Below are positions 25,026 to 36,429 of a stretch of DNA of 64,000 bases, piece after piece (position 1 is the stretch's first letter; each line of letters begins with the position of its first letter). The stretch is from Vesta saturnalis (Eukaryota; Arthropoda; Insecta; Coleoptera; Lampyridae), in assembly GCA_036346205.1 (NCBI GenBank), contig JARFJB010000390.1, positions 1,985,501 to 2,049,500 on the forward strand, given 5' to 3'. A model generated the notes under the pieces. It made no database searches and was not told the DNA's origin. It saw only the letters and a list, made by a program, of their open reading frames with translations. The translations under genes and the position numbers were made by a program.

Positions 25026-26061
25026 TGAACATTTAATTTCTTGTTTTTAATTGAATTCTTAACGCAGTTTTCTCCAAAAACTTAATAATAATAACATATA
25101 ATGTATGTTATTGTACACTAAAACATTATAATTTATAACAATAAATTATTTTCAACACAGCCATACTTAAATGTGAATAAACAAATTTACGTTTTATTAC
25201 ATTATGGTGTATTTATTTTTATGTACTCAATAAGTAAGAAACACTTGGTTATAATGTATTTGACACGATACTTGGAATAAGTTTAAAAAAGTGCTATAAT
25301 TCAATTACATTAAATACTACAATAATTTTGAATTGCAGTATCATAATCTTCTACACAAACAAGTGTATAAGCACCGATGATTGAAATTATCATTCCGTAT
25401 TTTGCAATTCGAATATTTTCTCAAAGTATAATGATTAGTAGTATTCCTAAAAATTCAATCTTTATGAATAAATCAAATAAATAACCATTAACTCACAAAT
25501 TTGCAAATAGAATATTTTGCAGAAGCTGAAATTCTAAAGTCTTGGGAACACGAAAAAGTTTATGGTATCCAAGTCAATCCAATTATACATCCAAACGATA
25601 ACAGATACAGAAAATGAAGTGTAGTGAACATTTAATTTCTTGTTTTTAATGGAATTCTTAACGCAGTTTCCTCCAAAAACTTAATAATAACATATAATGT
25701 ATGTTATTGTACATTAACATTATAATTTATAACAATAAATTGTTTTCAACACAGTCATGTTTAAATGTGAATGGACAAATTTACGTTTTATTACATTATT
25801 GGTTATATTGTGTTTGAAACGATACTTTGAATAAGTTTAAAAAAGTACTATAATTCAATTACACTAAATACACCAATAATTTTGAATTGCAGTATAATAA
25901 TCTTCTACACAAACAAGTGTATAAATAAACACCGATGACTGAAATTATCATTACATATTTTGCAATTCGAATGTTTTCTCAAAGTATAATGATTAGTAGC
26001 GTTCCTAAAAAATTCAATCTTTATGAATAAATCAAATATATAACCATTAACTCACAAATGT
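24920..26061. repeat. Tandem duplication of the transposase 3' end and downstream DNA
   Basis: 24920-25500 (from GCAGAAGCTGAAATTCTAAA through the stop codon and about 470 bp downstream) is repeated at 25520-26061, with scattered substitutions and small deletions. The second copy therefore starts with a 35-codon ghost of the transposase C-terminus. The divergence, a few per cent by eye, suggests the duplication is not recent. Confidence 0.85.
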
Positions 26062-26937
26062 ATTGCCGTCAAAGATATATAATCGCCACTTTTATGTAGA
26101 AAAGTATTGGAACAATTACTTCCTTTCTTTGGAAGAGTTCATTGGTCTTAACCTACAAATACCTATTTACAAAATTTTTTACAACATTTTAGAATATTAA
26201 TAACTTACCAAAATTCATCTGGTACTTAAGTTTTACTGAAAATAATATGCTTTTATGTGCGTACATCTACGATACTGTCGATACGTAAATAAAACTTTTG
26301 TCTTTTATTTGCAAACGTTATGACATTTATATTTATGTGAAGTAGTTAGGTTAAAGTTGGTAATGTTGGTATCAAAACTGTTCGTATAAAGAAAACTTAA
26401 TTTGTTGTTAACGTTATCCTTGTTAGTTACTTGAGTTAATAAGAGCCATACAAAACGACACACTTGGAATAATACGTTAGCTAATAGTGTACATTGTATT
26501 CAATATGTAGAAAAGGATAGTCATACACAAGTGCGCGTTTGATTCATCGATCAATCGGGATAAGTTAAACGAATGTCCTATATTTACATGTTCAATTACA
26601 TACACACAAAATCGTTTCATAGAAACGTGTCCGTTAACTGTTATAAAAACCCCATTAAAAAGACTGGAAAGTAATAATTACTTATATATATATATATAAC
26701 ATAGAGTTAAATTAAATTAACATGTTTTTAAGAATATCAAACTGATATAATGGAAATAAAAGGCGAAAGGTTTTAATGGTTTTATTATTATACGTGAATT
26801 AACAATAACTACAAGTTTAAAATCAACGAATACGTACCAACTATCTGTACCGCTGATCTTATGACGTCACCCTATAAGAGTAATAATACATTTTAAAAAA
26901 TCTTTATCGACATTTTTGTTAGCAATATCAGGTAAAA

Positions 26938-26938
<1 letters not shown>

Positions 26939-26990
<52 letters not shown>
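26939..26990. repeat. (TA)n microsatellite
   Basis: About 25 TA units; a shorter run lies at 26683-26698. Confidence 0.95.
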
Positions 26991-26995
<5 letters not shown>

Positions 26996-27292
26996 TAGTA
27001 CGCTTACCTTTAGAAGTGTTTTTTCCTTTAGCTGTACCATATGCTGAACTGAAATATTTTTTATACAACGTGTGCACATGTAATCTCACTAAACACGATT
27101 TGTGAATGGTTGGATTTAAACTGGCTATTACATTCCGATCATTAACTAATTTAGAAAGTAATACACAAAACCTGATTACTGCTAGTCGTATTTAGCAGTT
27201 ATGTTGTACTCATAAAATTTACTTTCAAAACATATATATATTAAAAATTGGGACTCAAAACACAATATTGAAAAATCCGACCGTAAACCTCT

Positions 27293-28026
27293 ATGTTGGC
27301 GTTCCGCGAAATTGTTTTTGAAAAGGATGTCACCAACACCGACGAACTGCTAACCGATTTTATAAAAAACAAGCTACTGTTAAAATATCATTCGTTTAAG
27401 GAGCATATTGTTGGACTTTGGGAACGGACGAGTGAATGGTGCTTATGCTACAGGTCATCTTACTTAACGCGAGGACATAATACTAATAATATGGTAGAAG
27501 TATCAATCAGAATATTCAAAGATAATGTATTACAATGATGCAAAGTATTAAATTTAGTATCTACCATTGACTTTGTGTCCAATCAGCTAGAACAGCATTA
27601 TGTAAGACGTACACGAAAATATGCTCTCAACCGAGTCACAAAACCCGAATTGTTGCATAATAAATTTTGTTTAAAAGCAAAGTAACAAAGTTAAGCGATA
27701 ATACTTACAATGTCATTTCCTCCAATAAATTTTATGTATACGTAGTTCATACTGATATTGAAATGTGTGACTGTGTGACAAGAAGGCACCTGTGTGCAGT
27801 TGAAATGAAGGAACATATCTATTTAAAAAATTACCCTAAACTAACTTTTTCTGATAGGATTTCACTGGAAAAACTGGCAGAAGGGTCAGACATTGACGAG
27901 TCCTTTTTTAAAATCATGACCGATTTAACTAACACAGATAACAATATAAATACGCCTGAACAACCAATCACATCCAACGAAAGTTTCTTCGATACAAAAA
28001 GATTTTCCAAAAGGTCCTTTAGATAA
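27293..28026 (+). pseudogene. MULE-like transposase C-terminal fragment with SWIM-like motif
   Basis: Two open stretches in different frames. The first (27293-27538) ends with RGHNTNNMVEVSIRIFKDNVL, the signature block of MULE-type proteins in arthropods (R-NT-N-E-S-R--K). The second (27667-28026) contains FYVYVVHTDIEMCDCVTRRHLCAVEMKE, a CXCX(n)C pattern like a SWIM zinc finger but with the final CXH changed. Degraded sequence continues to about 28270. The catalytic domain upstream is missing. It sits inside the inverted ends 21816/28536, which fits being that element's own gene. Confidence 0.6.
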
Positions 28027-28549
28027 GGAAAATTGTGAAGAACCGAATAAATTTGAAAACAACATAGAACACATAAGGCACATAGTTACTTACAATCAAG
28101 GCAGTCATATGAAGAAAATGCTGGGACTATTTTTGCACGTCAGTTAATAAACAGCCCCTATTCAGAGTCAGAAAAATTGAGGTTCAACCAACTGCCGTCA
28201 GCAGAAGAAAACATCGTGAAGGATTGTCTTGGGGATCTCGTAGGATCCAATCTGCACGACCGCCCAAAACATAGATAGCAAAAGGAAAAAAAAGAACTAG
28301 GAACCTAATGAGAAACATCACACAGAACCAACCAAACGTTAAAGAGCATGGATCTGGTCATTGGCCTAATATCATTTTATTTTTATTTTTATTGTTGTAA
28401 ATGTATACCCACTACGAAAGCTCACTGGTTTCAACACTCTAGTGTCTAAATTTGCTAGTATTTGTAAATATACTGTTTTTTCAAAGCCTCACAGATTTCA
28501 ACGACCTGGTGTCAACACACGTTAGCATCTGTAAATATGCAAACGGGGC

Positions 28550-29953
28550 TTATCGTAGAAAGCCATAGTAAGTCGGCATTCCCATTCGATGAAAAACAGT
28601 GTTTTGAACCTACCAATGATAGTTATGATCATCTTAACAAATTAATTAGTTTTTTATGTTGTTTGGTTTGTCACATTGGCAATGTGATTAATAAACTAAC
28701 ACAAAACTATTTATAATTATTGTGTTTTAGTACTATATGCATGAATAGTCATGCAAAATACTGCCGTGGGATGAACATTTTTATAATTGAAACTTTTATT
28801 AGGTAACACAATTTGTATTGCTCTCTGCTGAGCAACCCCTGACATTTCCATCACAACATAAATTTCTTTTAAGTAATAAATCGTCGAATTGTTACAATAA
28901 TTATCCTACTCGTGGTATTACTAAGGAATATTTCCCGTCGTCAATACCACCGGTAAATTTTCGACAAAAAATTTCTGGTCGTCAACGTGGCAATGGGTAA
29001 TTTCGGGATATTTTCTTTGTTTGTGCTTATAAAGATAAGCGGTTTGTCGGCAACTCTTGTGAAAGACGGGGATAGTAGGTGTAATACCGCTTATATCTTA
29101 TACTTACCATAAAATAAATTTCAGACTTTTGTAGTACAAGCTATTGGCGCCATTGCTGCCTAAATTTAGCGATAAGAAGTCTTAGACTAGTTGTTAAAAA
29201 CTTTGTTTGATCGCAGGAAGCAGTAACATCGTTTACTCTGTAAAATGGTAACTAAATTTCTAACTTACAACTCATAATAATTACTTTAACGCTAAAGGTA
29301 CATTAAATTTTATTCAAGTAAACTTATTAAATTTAATTAAATCCCAAACACTAAATAACTAGTCCATCAATAAATTTTGAAAGGTTACGAAATACAACAC
29401 TCTAATTTTTGGGTCAATAAATTGTCATGAGGGATATACTTTTTCTATTGCCCTCGTATATTTGATACACGCTTATAATTATTAAAATGTAAATAGTAAC
29501 TAAGTAGCACTATACCATTTTTGAAAATGCTCCAAAAGTCGTAAACAGGTGATCATGAAAAATAACCACTGAATGCTAATTAAAATTTCACGAGAAAAAT
29601 TCGAAATCGAAATTTCGATAAATAGTAATCAAGATCAAAATACTAGTACTACAGTAGTTATATCATCTTTGCAATTGTTCTAACACAAAAACAAACTTAA
29701 ACGAAAATAAGAACTCATACAAAATACTATGATAAGTATTTACGTCATTATAGTTCCTTTACACGGTTGAAAAGCAGCGTAACTACTATACACTCACTTT
29801 ATCTATACAATCTAGCTTCAAATTGATTTTAATTGCAATAAATTTTCTAACCTAATAAAACCGTATCAGAATTATTCGCTACACCCCGCACTCAATAAAT
29901 CTACTAAAAAGGACTGTGTTGAAGACTATGCTAAAATTTTACAAATTAAGGTA
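28550..29953. other. Unannotated stretch
   Basis: No domain, long repeat or RNA gene recognised. A 60-codon open frame at 28818-29000 has no recognised motif. Confidence 0.5.
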
Positions 29954-30324
29954 CACTGTGGCAAGTGGAAATAAGGGGTAAGTGGAAACCATGGTTTTTA
30001 AGAAATCTCACTGTGAGTGCCACCTGTTGAAGAATAGCGTAAGCAACAATGTTTTATGTGAAGAATATTGTCCTCCACGTTGAAGTGTTGGCACCATTCT
30101 ATTATGTCGGTTTGTAAAGCAACCGTAGAATTGTACACGTGTATTTAAGATTCTCATTAATTGTAAGAAAAATAAATCCACGTTGTGGTTTTAGTGGTAA
30201 ATAATTATTCGACATGTATTATTATACGGTTTTTATAAAATTTGTCACTTTTTATAAAACTAATTAAAGAATTCGGTAGGTTCCACTTACTTTCGTTTAT
30301 TTTTACACTTTCTTGTAGATTACA

Positions 30325-32345
30325 ATGGTTCGAAATTACATTCGTAAAAAGCCTCTTCTATCGTATACTAACAAGCAATGAAACACTTGTGGAAACAGCT
30401 AGAAGCAAACAAATAACACTTTATCGAGCTTCTAAGCATTATTGCATATCAAAACCTACCTATAAAGGAGCTCATGGAAGAAGAGGTGTTAAAAACGATA
30501 CTATGGGAAGGCCCACTGCAATACCGTGTGAAATTGAGGCCAAAATTGCAGCTAACGTCCAAACCATGGAAAAGTGGAATTTGGCCTATCAAACAAGAAG
30601 CTTCTGTTGGCCATTAGACGATACGTAAAGAAAAAATAACCTAAAAACTCCTTTCAAGGATTCAAGTCCTGGTGATGACTACTTTGCCAAGTTCAAACGT
30701 CGATATGCCTTCTCTCAGAAAAAGCCGCAACATGTTGAGGTTGCTCGAAAACGAAGTGTAGATGCATTTGTAATAGCTTATTACTTTAGTCTGCTGAAGT
30801 AGTCTGCTTTAAATGTTGCACTAGAACAAATCTATAATATTGGTGAGACAAGCTTCTGCCTTGATCCGAATAGAGCTGGTGAAAAGAGAAGAGCAGCAAA
30901 TAGAGTCAAGGCAGGACCAAACAAGGAGAACTTTTCTGTTTTAGTGGGTGTCAATGCATCGGGTCAAAATTACCACCACTTATTCTTTTTAAAGGGAAAG
31001 TGTGAATACCCTGGAACATCGTATGCTGCTACTTCAAAGGGATGGATGGAAAACAACGCATTCAAGAATTACTTTCAACGAACCTTTCTGAACGCCATTT
31101 CAAAAAAAAAAAGACCTATCATTCTCAGTTATGGCAGACATTCGTCACATGTCACAATTAACTTAATAAAACTAGCAATGCAAGAGAACATAGTTATTCT
31201 TAAACTACCCACTCATGGCAGCCATCTTCTTCAGCCAACGGATCTTGCAGATTTTAAGCCTTTGAAGGACAAATACGACGAACTCATAATAAAATGGCAA
31301 CGAAAAGACTATAGAATAAAGATTCCAAAATCCTTATTTGCTACTACAGTTTCCTAAGTTTGGCAGGAATTGGATTAAGAAATTATAAAAAGTTGGTTTC
31401 GCAAGGCAGGAATTTATTTGTTTTGTGACAAGGTCATTTCAAACGACAAATATGAACTGACGGCATTGGAAAGATTTTAACTTCATCAGCAAGAAAAAAT
31501 AGGTTGACACCGTTAACGTAACGCTTAAATTTAGATTTGAATCCCGAGAGATCTGAAGATATCAGACAACGTGATGATAGTGGAAACCAAGAACCAGGCA
31601 CTTCTTTCTGCAGAAAATCGTTTGAAAATGTTCTACTTGAGTATGTCAAACTGTCTCCAACAGTGAGAAATCCTAAGCGAAAGAAAAAATTTCCGGCAGC
31701 GAAAGTCATCAGATCTGCTGATTATTTGCAACAATTGCAAGAAAAACAAGCAGAACCACAAACCGCTTTATCAAAGAAAAAGAAGCCGGCGAAGAAGAAA
31801 AAAATACTAAAGTCTTCAGACAGTACTGATGAAGATCCATTTGCCTTCTCCTATTCCATCATATCCGATGATAATGTCCAACAATTAAAAGTAGAACAAT
31901 TAGAAAAACAGATCACACCATTAAAAAAAAGAAGTCGACAAGGCACCAGTAGACTTGGACAGTATTGACGAACATCAATTTGAACTGCCCGATTCTGAAG
32001 GTGACTGTGAATGGTCCAAACCTCCAACAACTCCTGTCGAGCTGGAAATTCACCAAGAGATAATGCCGGATGACTACGTACTCTTAAAGTTCCAGTTGCA
32101 GGTAGCCTTAAAAAATCCACCATTACGTTGCGAAAGTTTTACAATTTGCTGACGAAATTGAAGTGAGTTTCCTTCGCAAATCTTCAAAAGACGATGGGAA
32201 ATTTATTTTTCCTTCAATTCCGGACATCTGCATAACTTTTAACCACCAAATTGTATTTGTTTTACCAAAACCACGACATGGCTTATCACACACAAAAAGA
32301 CAGCAGTCGCACATTTCATTTTCAGTGATATTTAGTGTGTATAAT
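30325..32345 (+). pseudogene. Pogo/Tigger-like transposase, full length but frameshifted
   Basis: Start ATG at 30325 follows a splice-acceptor-like TTTCTTGTAG. Order of blocks: N-terminal Psq-type HTH (ITLYRASKHYCISKPTY, then GRRGVKNDTMGRPTAI) at 30400-30550; DNA-binding region (SLKKPQ-like SQKKPQHVEVARKRSVDAFV) near 30710-30770; DDE_1 core (GVNASGQNYHHLFFLKGK, CEYPGTSYAATSKGWM, PIILSYGRHSSHVTI, LKLPTHGSHLLQPTD) at 30944-31260; Lys-rich linker (31537-31968); and a C-terminal block DDYVLLKF...EVSFLRKSSKDDGKFIFP (32065-32215) usual in insect Tigger-like proteins. SYGRHSSH stands where the family has D-GH-SH, so a catalytic Asp appears to be lost (D to Y or shifted). Several frameshifts and stops. 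Confidence 0.8.
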
Positions 32346-32359
32346 GTTCGATAATAGAT

Positions 32360-32750
32360 ATTTATGTATTAAGGGCATAATCAGAAGATTATGGCTCGAG
32401 GGAATGTTAAAAGCCTGACGCGAAGCGGAGGGCTTTTATATTCCTGAGCCATAATCTAATTATGCCGTGGTACATCTAATGCTTTATTTTATTTTGCACC
32501 ATGAAACTGGAACAAAATATTAAAAAGATTCAGTATTTTCGGCAAGTTTTTAAATGCAAATGCAGTGAAATAAAGTCGACAGTAGGCTAATTTGTTGTTA
32601 CTAAGATACTGTGATATTGCTATTATATATCATGTCATGTGTTTGCTGTCAATCATGCTGCTTAGCGTCAATGACATTTCTGTGCTATAAAGACCACATT
32701 ACGCCCGCATTTGGAGGCGTATCAAGAACATTATGGTGGCAAAATAAAAT
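32360..32750 (+). mobile_element. Hairpin-module repeat, single-module copy
   Basis: One hairpin module (32360-32475, GGGCATAATCAGAAGATTAT...ATTATGCCGTGGTACAT) followed by the 275-bp core (to GGTGGCAAAATAAAAT). It is the reverse complement of 20754-21273 minus one module, with over 90% identity by eye. The apical tip has AAGCCTGACGCGAAGC where other copies have AAGCCCGACGCG. It sits just past the end of the pogo/Tigger transposase gene. Confidence 0.85.
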
Positions 32751-32873
32751 GAAATTTTGTTTTGTTATTAAATAGATTCAAGTTGCATTGTGTACTTTAT
32801 TTACACTATCCCCAATTCATTTACAAATAGTTATATGAGTAAAATGATCTTGTTGTCCACTTGCCACATACTG

Positions 32874-33596
32874 CGGGGAAAGTGGACCTAGTGCGTGCGA
32901 TTTAATTTATCCACTAAAAAAAGATAAAATATAACAACCTCCCTTTTATTCACATTTTTTCACACCAATACATTAAACACATTTGTAGATTGTAACTACT
33001 CCAAATTACACAATTTAGTTTTTGAGGAAACTTGATTAAATTACTAATTAATGAAAATCAATCAAACAAAAAAACTAAATCATTTCAGTGTTCTTCCATG
33101 AAGGTAACAACAATTTTTAATAAATCTAAGTTCCCTACTCTAAGTTAAGTTTAATCGTTTAATCCTTTTTCTTTGACACTAAGTACGACATAGTTCCAAA
33201 GCCATGAAAAAATACTTGTGTAATCCATTGGTATACGTATTGACATAGTTTCAATAACTGTCCTTCACATACCACCAATGCCGTTTTATATCGTTTATCA
33301 ACAAACACGAAAGCTTTCTTTACACAATCACCTCTTATTTACTTAATAGAAGTAAATCATTAATAAATATGTCCATTAACATTTATGTTTCAGTTTCATG
33401 CATAATTTTGAACCTTATGCTTTAACGCAAAAATCATTACTTTCAAAGTTGTGCACTTTTAATTTCTATCAAAACTGTGCACGTAACCTTAACTACCGTA
33501 CAACTGTATAATCGTCAATTCACAAATCTGCTTAAAGTACCTAAATTATTAAATTATGAAGTTACACTTTTATTTCGATAACTCGGTAATGGTTTA
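32874..33596. other. Unannotated stretch
   Basis: No domain, repeat or RNA gene recognised. Confidence 0.5.
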
Positions 33597-35880
33597 TACA
33601 GGATGGGTGCCTACTGCGTGGACGGAGGATTTCTCCTTAACTATTAGAGATATAAAAAGCAATTTTGGTGTGTTAATACACGATCATTGGACCTAGATTC
33701 TAAAAATATTTAGGTATATACAGGGTGATTGACAAAAATATGCCAACCCAAACCAGTATTTTTTTAATGGAACACCCTGTATATGTTTGCATTTTTGGGT
33801 GTATTCTTACATTTAGAATAAATGTATAGAAATTTGTATCTGTATCACTAACCGTTCTGCAGATATCGTCACTTTAGTACCAAAATAGAGTTAACTTCAG
33901 AACCACTATGCGAGCGTTGTCACCACGATTTTGTAAATCTGTTTATACCACCGACTGTTAATAATAGTCTACTAACAAACAAACTGGGAAATTTTTCGAA
34001 ATACATGTAAAACTATACAGAATGATTAACTTACGCGAAATGTATTTTTCTCAATTTTTTCTATCGCAACACCCTGTATATTTTTTCACATTTCGATTCC
34101 CCGTGAAAAGTAGATACTAATTGATAATAGATTTTGTAGCCATAAGACGGACTCTTCTTGAAATATTGACGCTTTGTTTGAAAAAGAACAAATAAAACAA
34201 AATCCAGAGCAAATAAAAAAATACGAATATCAAATAAATTCGTCAATTGGTAGGAAAACTTAATTAATAACTAAACAATAAAATAATTCTCTACACCTAA
34301 AAATAAGTTGAACAAGTAAACATAAACGAATAAAACCATAAATTCAAATTAAGTGATCAAAATGCTGACCACGGCTAGCTAAACACTTTGCAATTCACTC
34401 GGTAAACGATAGATTCACTCGCAACAACATTACAGGCGAAACGAATTGAAACTCAGCTCTAATTCTATTTTTCATATCTTCCCTTGTGGTGGGAGGATGT
34501 TGGTAAACTGTTTCTTTAACGTAGCCCCAAAGGAAGGAATCAAGGGGCGTAAGATCCGGTGATCTGGCTGGCCAGTTTTACACACCACCTCGTCCTATCT
34601 ACCTCATCGGATAACTTCTATCGAGATATTGCCTAACGTTGATTGCATAGTGTGGAGGGGCGCCATCCAGTTGAAACCACATCGTACGAATATTATCTAC
34701 CTCGATATTTTCCAAAAGCTCGGGTATATCGTTAACCAAAAACTGTAAATGTATTTCTCCAGTAAGACTCCCATCAAAGAAAAAAGGACCAACCACATTA
34801 AAATTGATTACACTACCCCACACATTAACGGACCAAGTATGCTGGTGATTAACAACTCTTAAGATGTGTGGATTAGTATCTGAATAGTGATGATAGTTAT
34901 GTGGAGGATGCAATTTGTTTTTTTTAATACAGCTGCGAACTGTATTTCTATTTAGGTCTAGGTGTGTTCTTAGCTCTCTGGTACTAATTTGGGAATTTTC
35001 TATAAGAGATGCCACAACTTGAAACTCAATTTCTTCATTTGGGCTTGTTTTTGCGCGTTTGGGGTAACATACTTTCAGAATTTATAAATCTCTCAGCTAC
35101 CTTCATAAACGATTCTTTCCGCGGCTGTCTTCTTTCTGGGTGTCGTTCACAGTACAAACGGGTATCCGCAAAGCATTTCTTTAAGCTTCGCCGTAAATAA
35201 GGACCATATCGACCGTTTCTTCTTTGGGAAAATTCATTTTATACGAAAATTGACAAAACGACAATGCAAAAACGTAAAAAGTAATGGAACAATATTTTAA
35301 TGATTATACAAACCTCAAAACAATAGATGGAATTGTTCCTCTTTATTACGAGCGGCTAGCCTACCTGATTTACTTGTTGAATTATATTGTCATAGTAAAT
35401 TCGTATCTTATCTCAAGAAGGGTCCGTCTTATGGCTATGAAACCTATTATCAATTAGTATCTACTTTTCACGGGGAATCGAAATGTGAAAAAATATACAG
35501 GGTGATGCATTTGGAAAAATTGAGAAAAAAGTTTGTTTATTAGTAGACTATTACTAATAGTCGGTGCTATAAATAGATTTACAAAATCGTGGTGACAAGT
35601 CTCGCATCGTGGTTCCAAAGTTAACTCTATTTTGGTACTAAAGTGACGATATCTGCAGAACGGTTAGTGATACAGATACAAATTTCAACATTTTCATTCT
35701 AAATCTAACAGTGAATACAAAAATATGCAGGGTGTTCCATTAAAAAATCACCCTATATATACCTAAATATTGTTATAGTGTAGGTCCAATGATCGTGTAT
35801 TACCACACCAAAATTGGTTTTGATATCTCTAATAGTTAAGTAGCAATCCTCCGTCTACGCTGTAGACACCCACCCTGTAT
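33597..35880. mobile_element. Mariner-like element with about 500-bp inverted ends
   Basis: Starts TACAGGATGGGTGCCTAC and ends with the reverse complement of TACAGGGTGGGTGTCTAC. The inverted ends pair from 33597-34170 with 35385-35880, including the block CGATATCTGCAGAACGGTTA. Extra TACAGGGTGA...CACCCTGTATAT motifs recur inside each arm (33718-33782, 34016-34080), giving nested termini. TA flanks are consistent with mariner target sites. A broken transposase lies on the minus strand. Confidence 0.85.
34344..35237 (-). pseudogene. Tc1/mariner-superfamily transposase, internally deleted
   Basis: Starts MNFPKEETVDMVLIYGEA at 35237, the DUF4817-like N-terminus of these enzymes, then breaks frame. 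The open frame 35015-34599 reads through the HTH (ISTRELRTHLDLNRNTVR), LHPPHNYHHYSDTNPH, WSVNVWGSVI, GPFFFDGSLTGEIHLQFL and WFQLDGAPPHY. A stop follows, then out of frame ARSPDLTPLDSFLWGYVKE and the C-terminal GQHFDHLI near 34350. The jump from LHPPH to HYYSDTNPH deletes about 50 residues including the segment that carries the first catalytic Asp, so this copy cannot be active even if the frameshifts are errors. Confidence 0.85.
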
Positions 35881-35990
35881 AATTCATAACGTATTTATTG
35901 TTGGAATGCGTCACGGCAATAAACAATAAAACCACTCACATATGTCAAAGGTAACTCGCCTCTTTGGGCTATGCACTAGCCTTTCATTAA

Positions 35991-36425
35991 TACAGGGTTG
36001 GCCATAAGGCAGTTGTCAAAAATGAAAATACAAATACTTTATTTGTGTAAAGTACTAATTTATTTCAAAAGTTAACCTACAAAAATTATTACAAAAAAAT
36101 TACCTACAAGAAGGGTTTCCTCGCTGTTCTATACAAATATTGCATCTTTTCAACACTGATTTGCAAATCTTGTCGCAAATCTTCAGGGACTGCATGTTTT
36201 CAAATTCCCATTCGTTCCTTAAAATGTTCAACATCACGAATTTTAATATTTTTTAGTATACCCCACCTTAAAAAATCCATAGATGTGATATCTGAGGATC
36301 GGGGAGGCCATTAGATAATATCCCATCTGCCAATCCATTTATCAAAGTTTTCATTGAGAAAGAGTCTCACAATAAGTCCATAATGAGGCGGGGCTCCATC
36401 TTGTTGCCATATCAACTTGCCAATT
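35991..36425 (-). pseudogene. Mariner-like element 3' fragment with transposase C-terminus
   Basis: Terminal inverted end TACAGGGTTGGCCATAA at 35991. On the minus strand 36420-36104 encodes QQDGAPPHYGLIVRLFLNENF, KWIGRWDII, WPPRSSDITSMDFLRWGILKN and a C-terminus ending at TAG (36104-36106), with one in-frame stop. The element is cut at about 36425 where Penelope-like sequence begins, so only its 3' third remains. Confidence 0.75.
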
Positions 36426-36429
36426 ATTA

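Larger units (their letters stand above)
23421..26574 (+). mobile_element. Nested IS630-Tc1-mariner element (DD82E-like spacing)
   Basis: A 22-bp inverted end, CATTCGTTT(G/A)ACTTATCCCGAT, lies at 23421-23442 and reversed at 26553-26574. A second matching inner block (TGATACCAAC) is at about 23508 and 26366. It encloses the transposase at 23742-25025 and a duplicated 3' region. TA target duplications are not clear, so the exact ends are provisional. Confidence 0.5.
21801..28549. mobile_element. MULE-like DNA transposon with inverted ends and imperfect target duplication
   Basis: Inverted ends of about 135-140 bp: 21816-21953 (ATTTACAGATGCAAGCG...GTTGACACCAGGGTGTTGAAATC...) and its reverse complement at 28398-28536. 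Outside them are GCAACCGGGGC (21801-21811) and GCAAACGGGGC (28539-28549), which read as an 11-bp target-site duplication with one mismatch, roughly the size expected for Mutator-like elements. A second partial copy of the terminal motif follows the left end (21949-21980). The interior carries a MULE-type C-terminal fragment at 27293-28026 and a nested IS630-Tc1-mariner element. No intact MULE transposase remains. Confidence 0.6.
29954..32873 (+). mobile_element. Pogo/Tigger-like DNA transposon
   Basis: Left end CACTGTGGCAAGTGGAA (after a TA at 29952). The right end at 32855-32873 is the reverse complement of CAGTATGTGGCAAGTGGAC. The interior is one degraded pogo/Tigger transposase gene followed by a nested hairpin-module repeat in the 3' untranslated part. 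Its full-length layout suggests an originally autonomous element. Confidence 0.7.
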
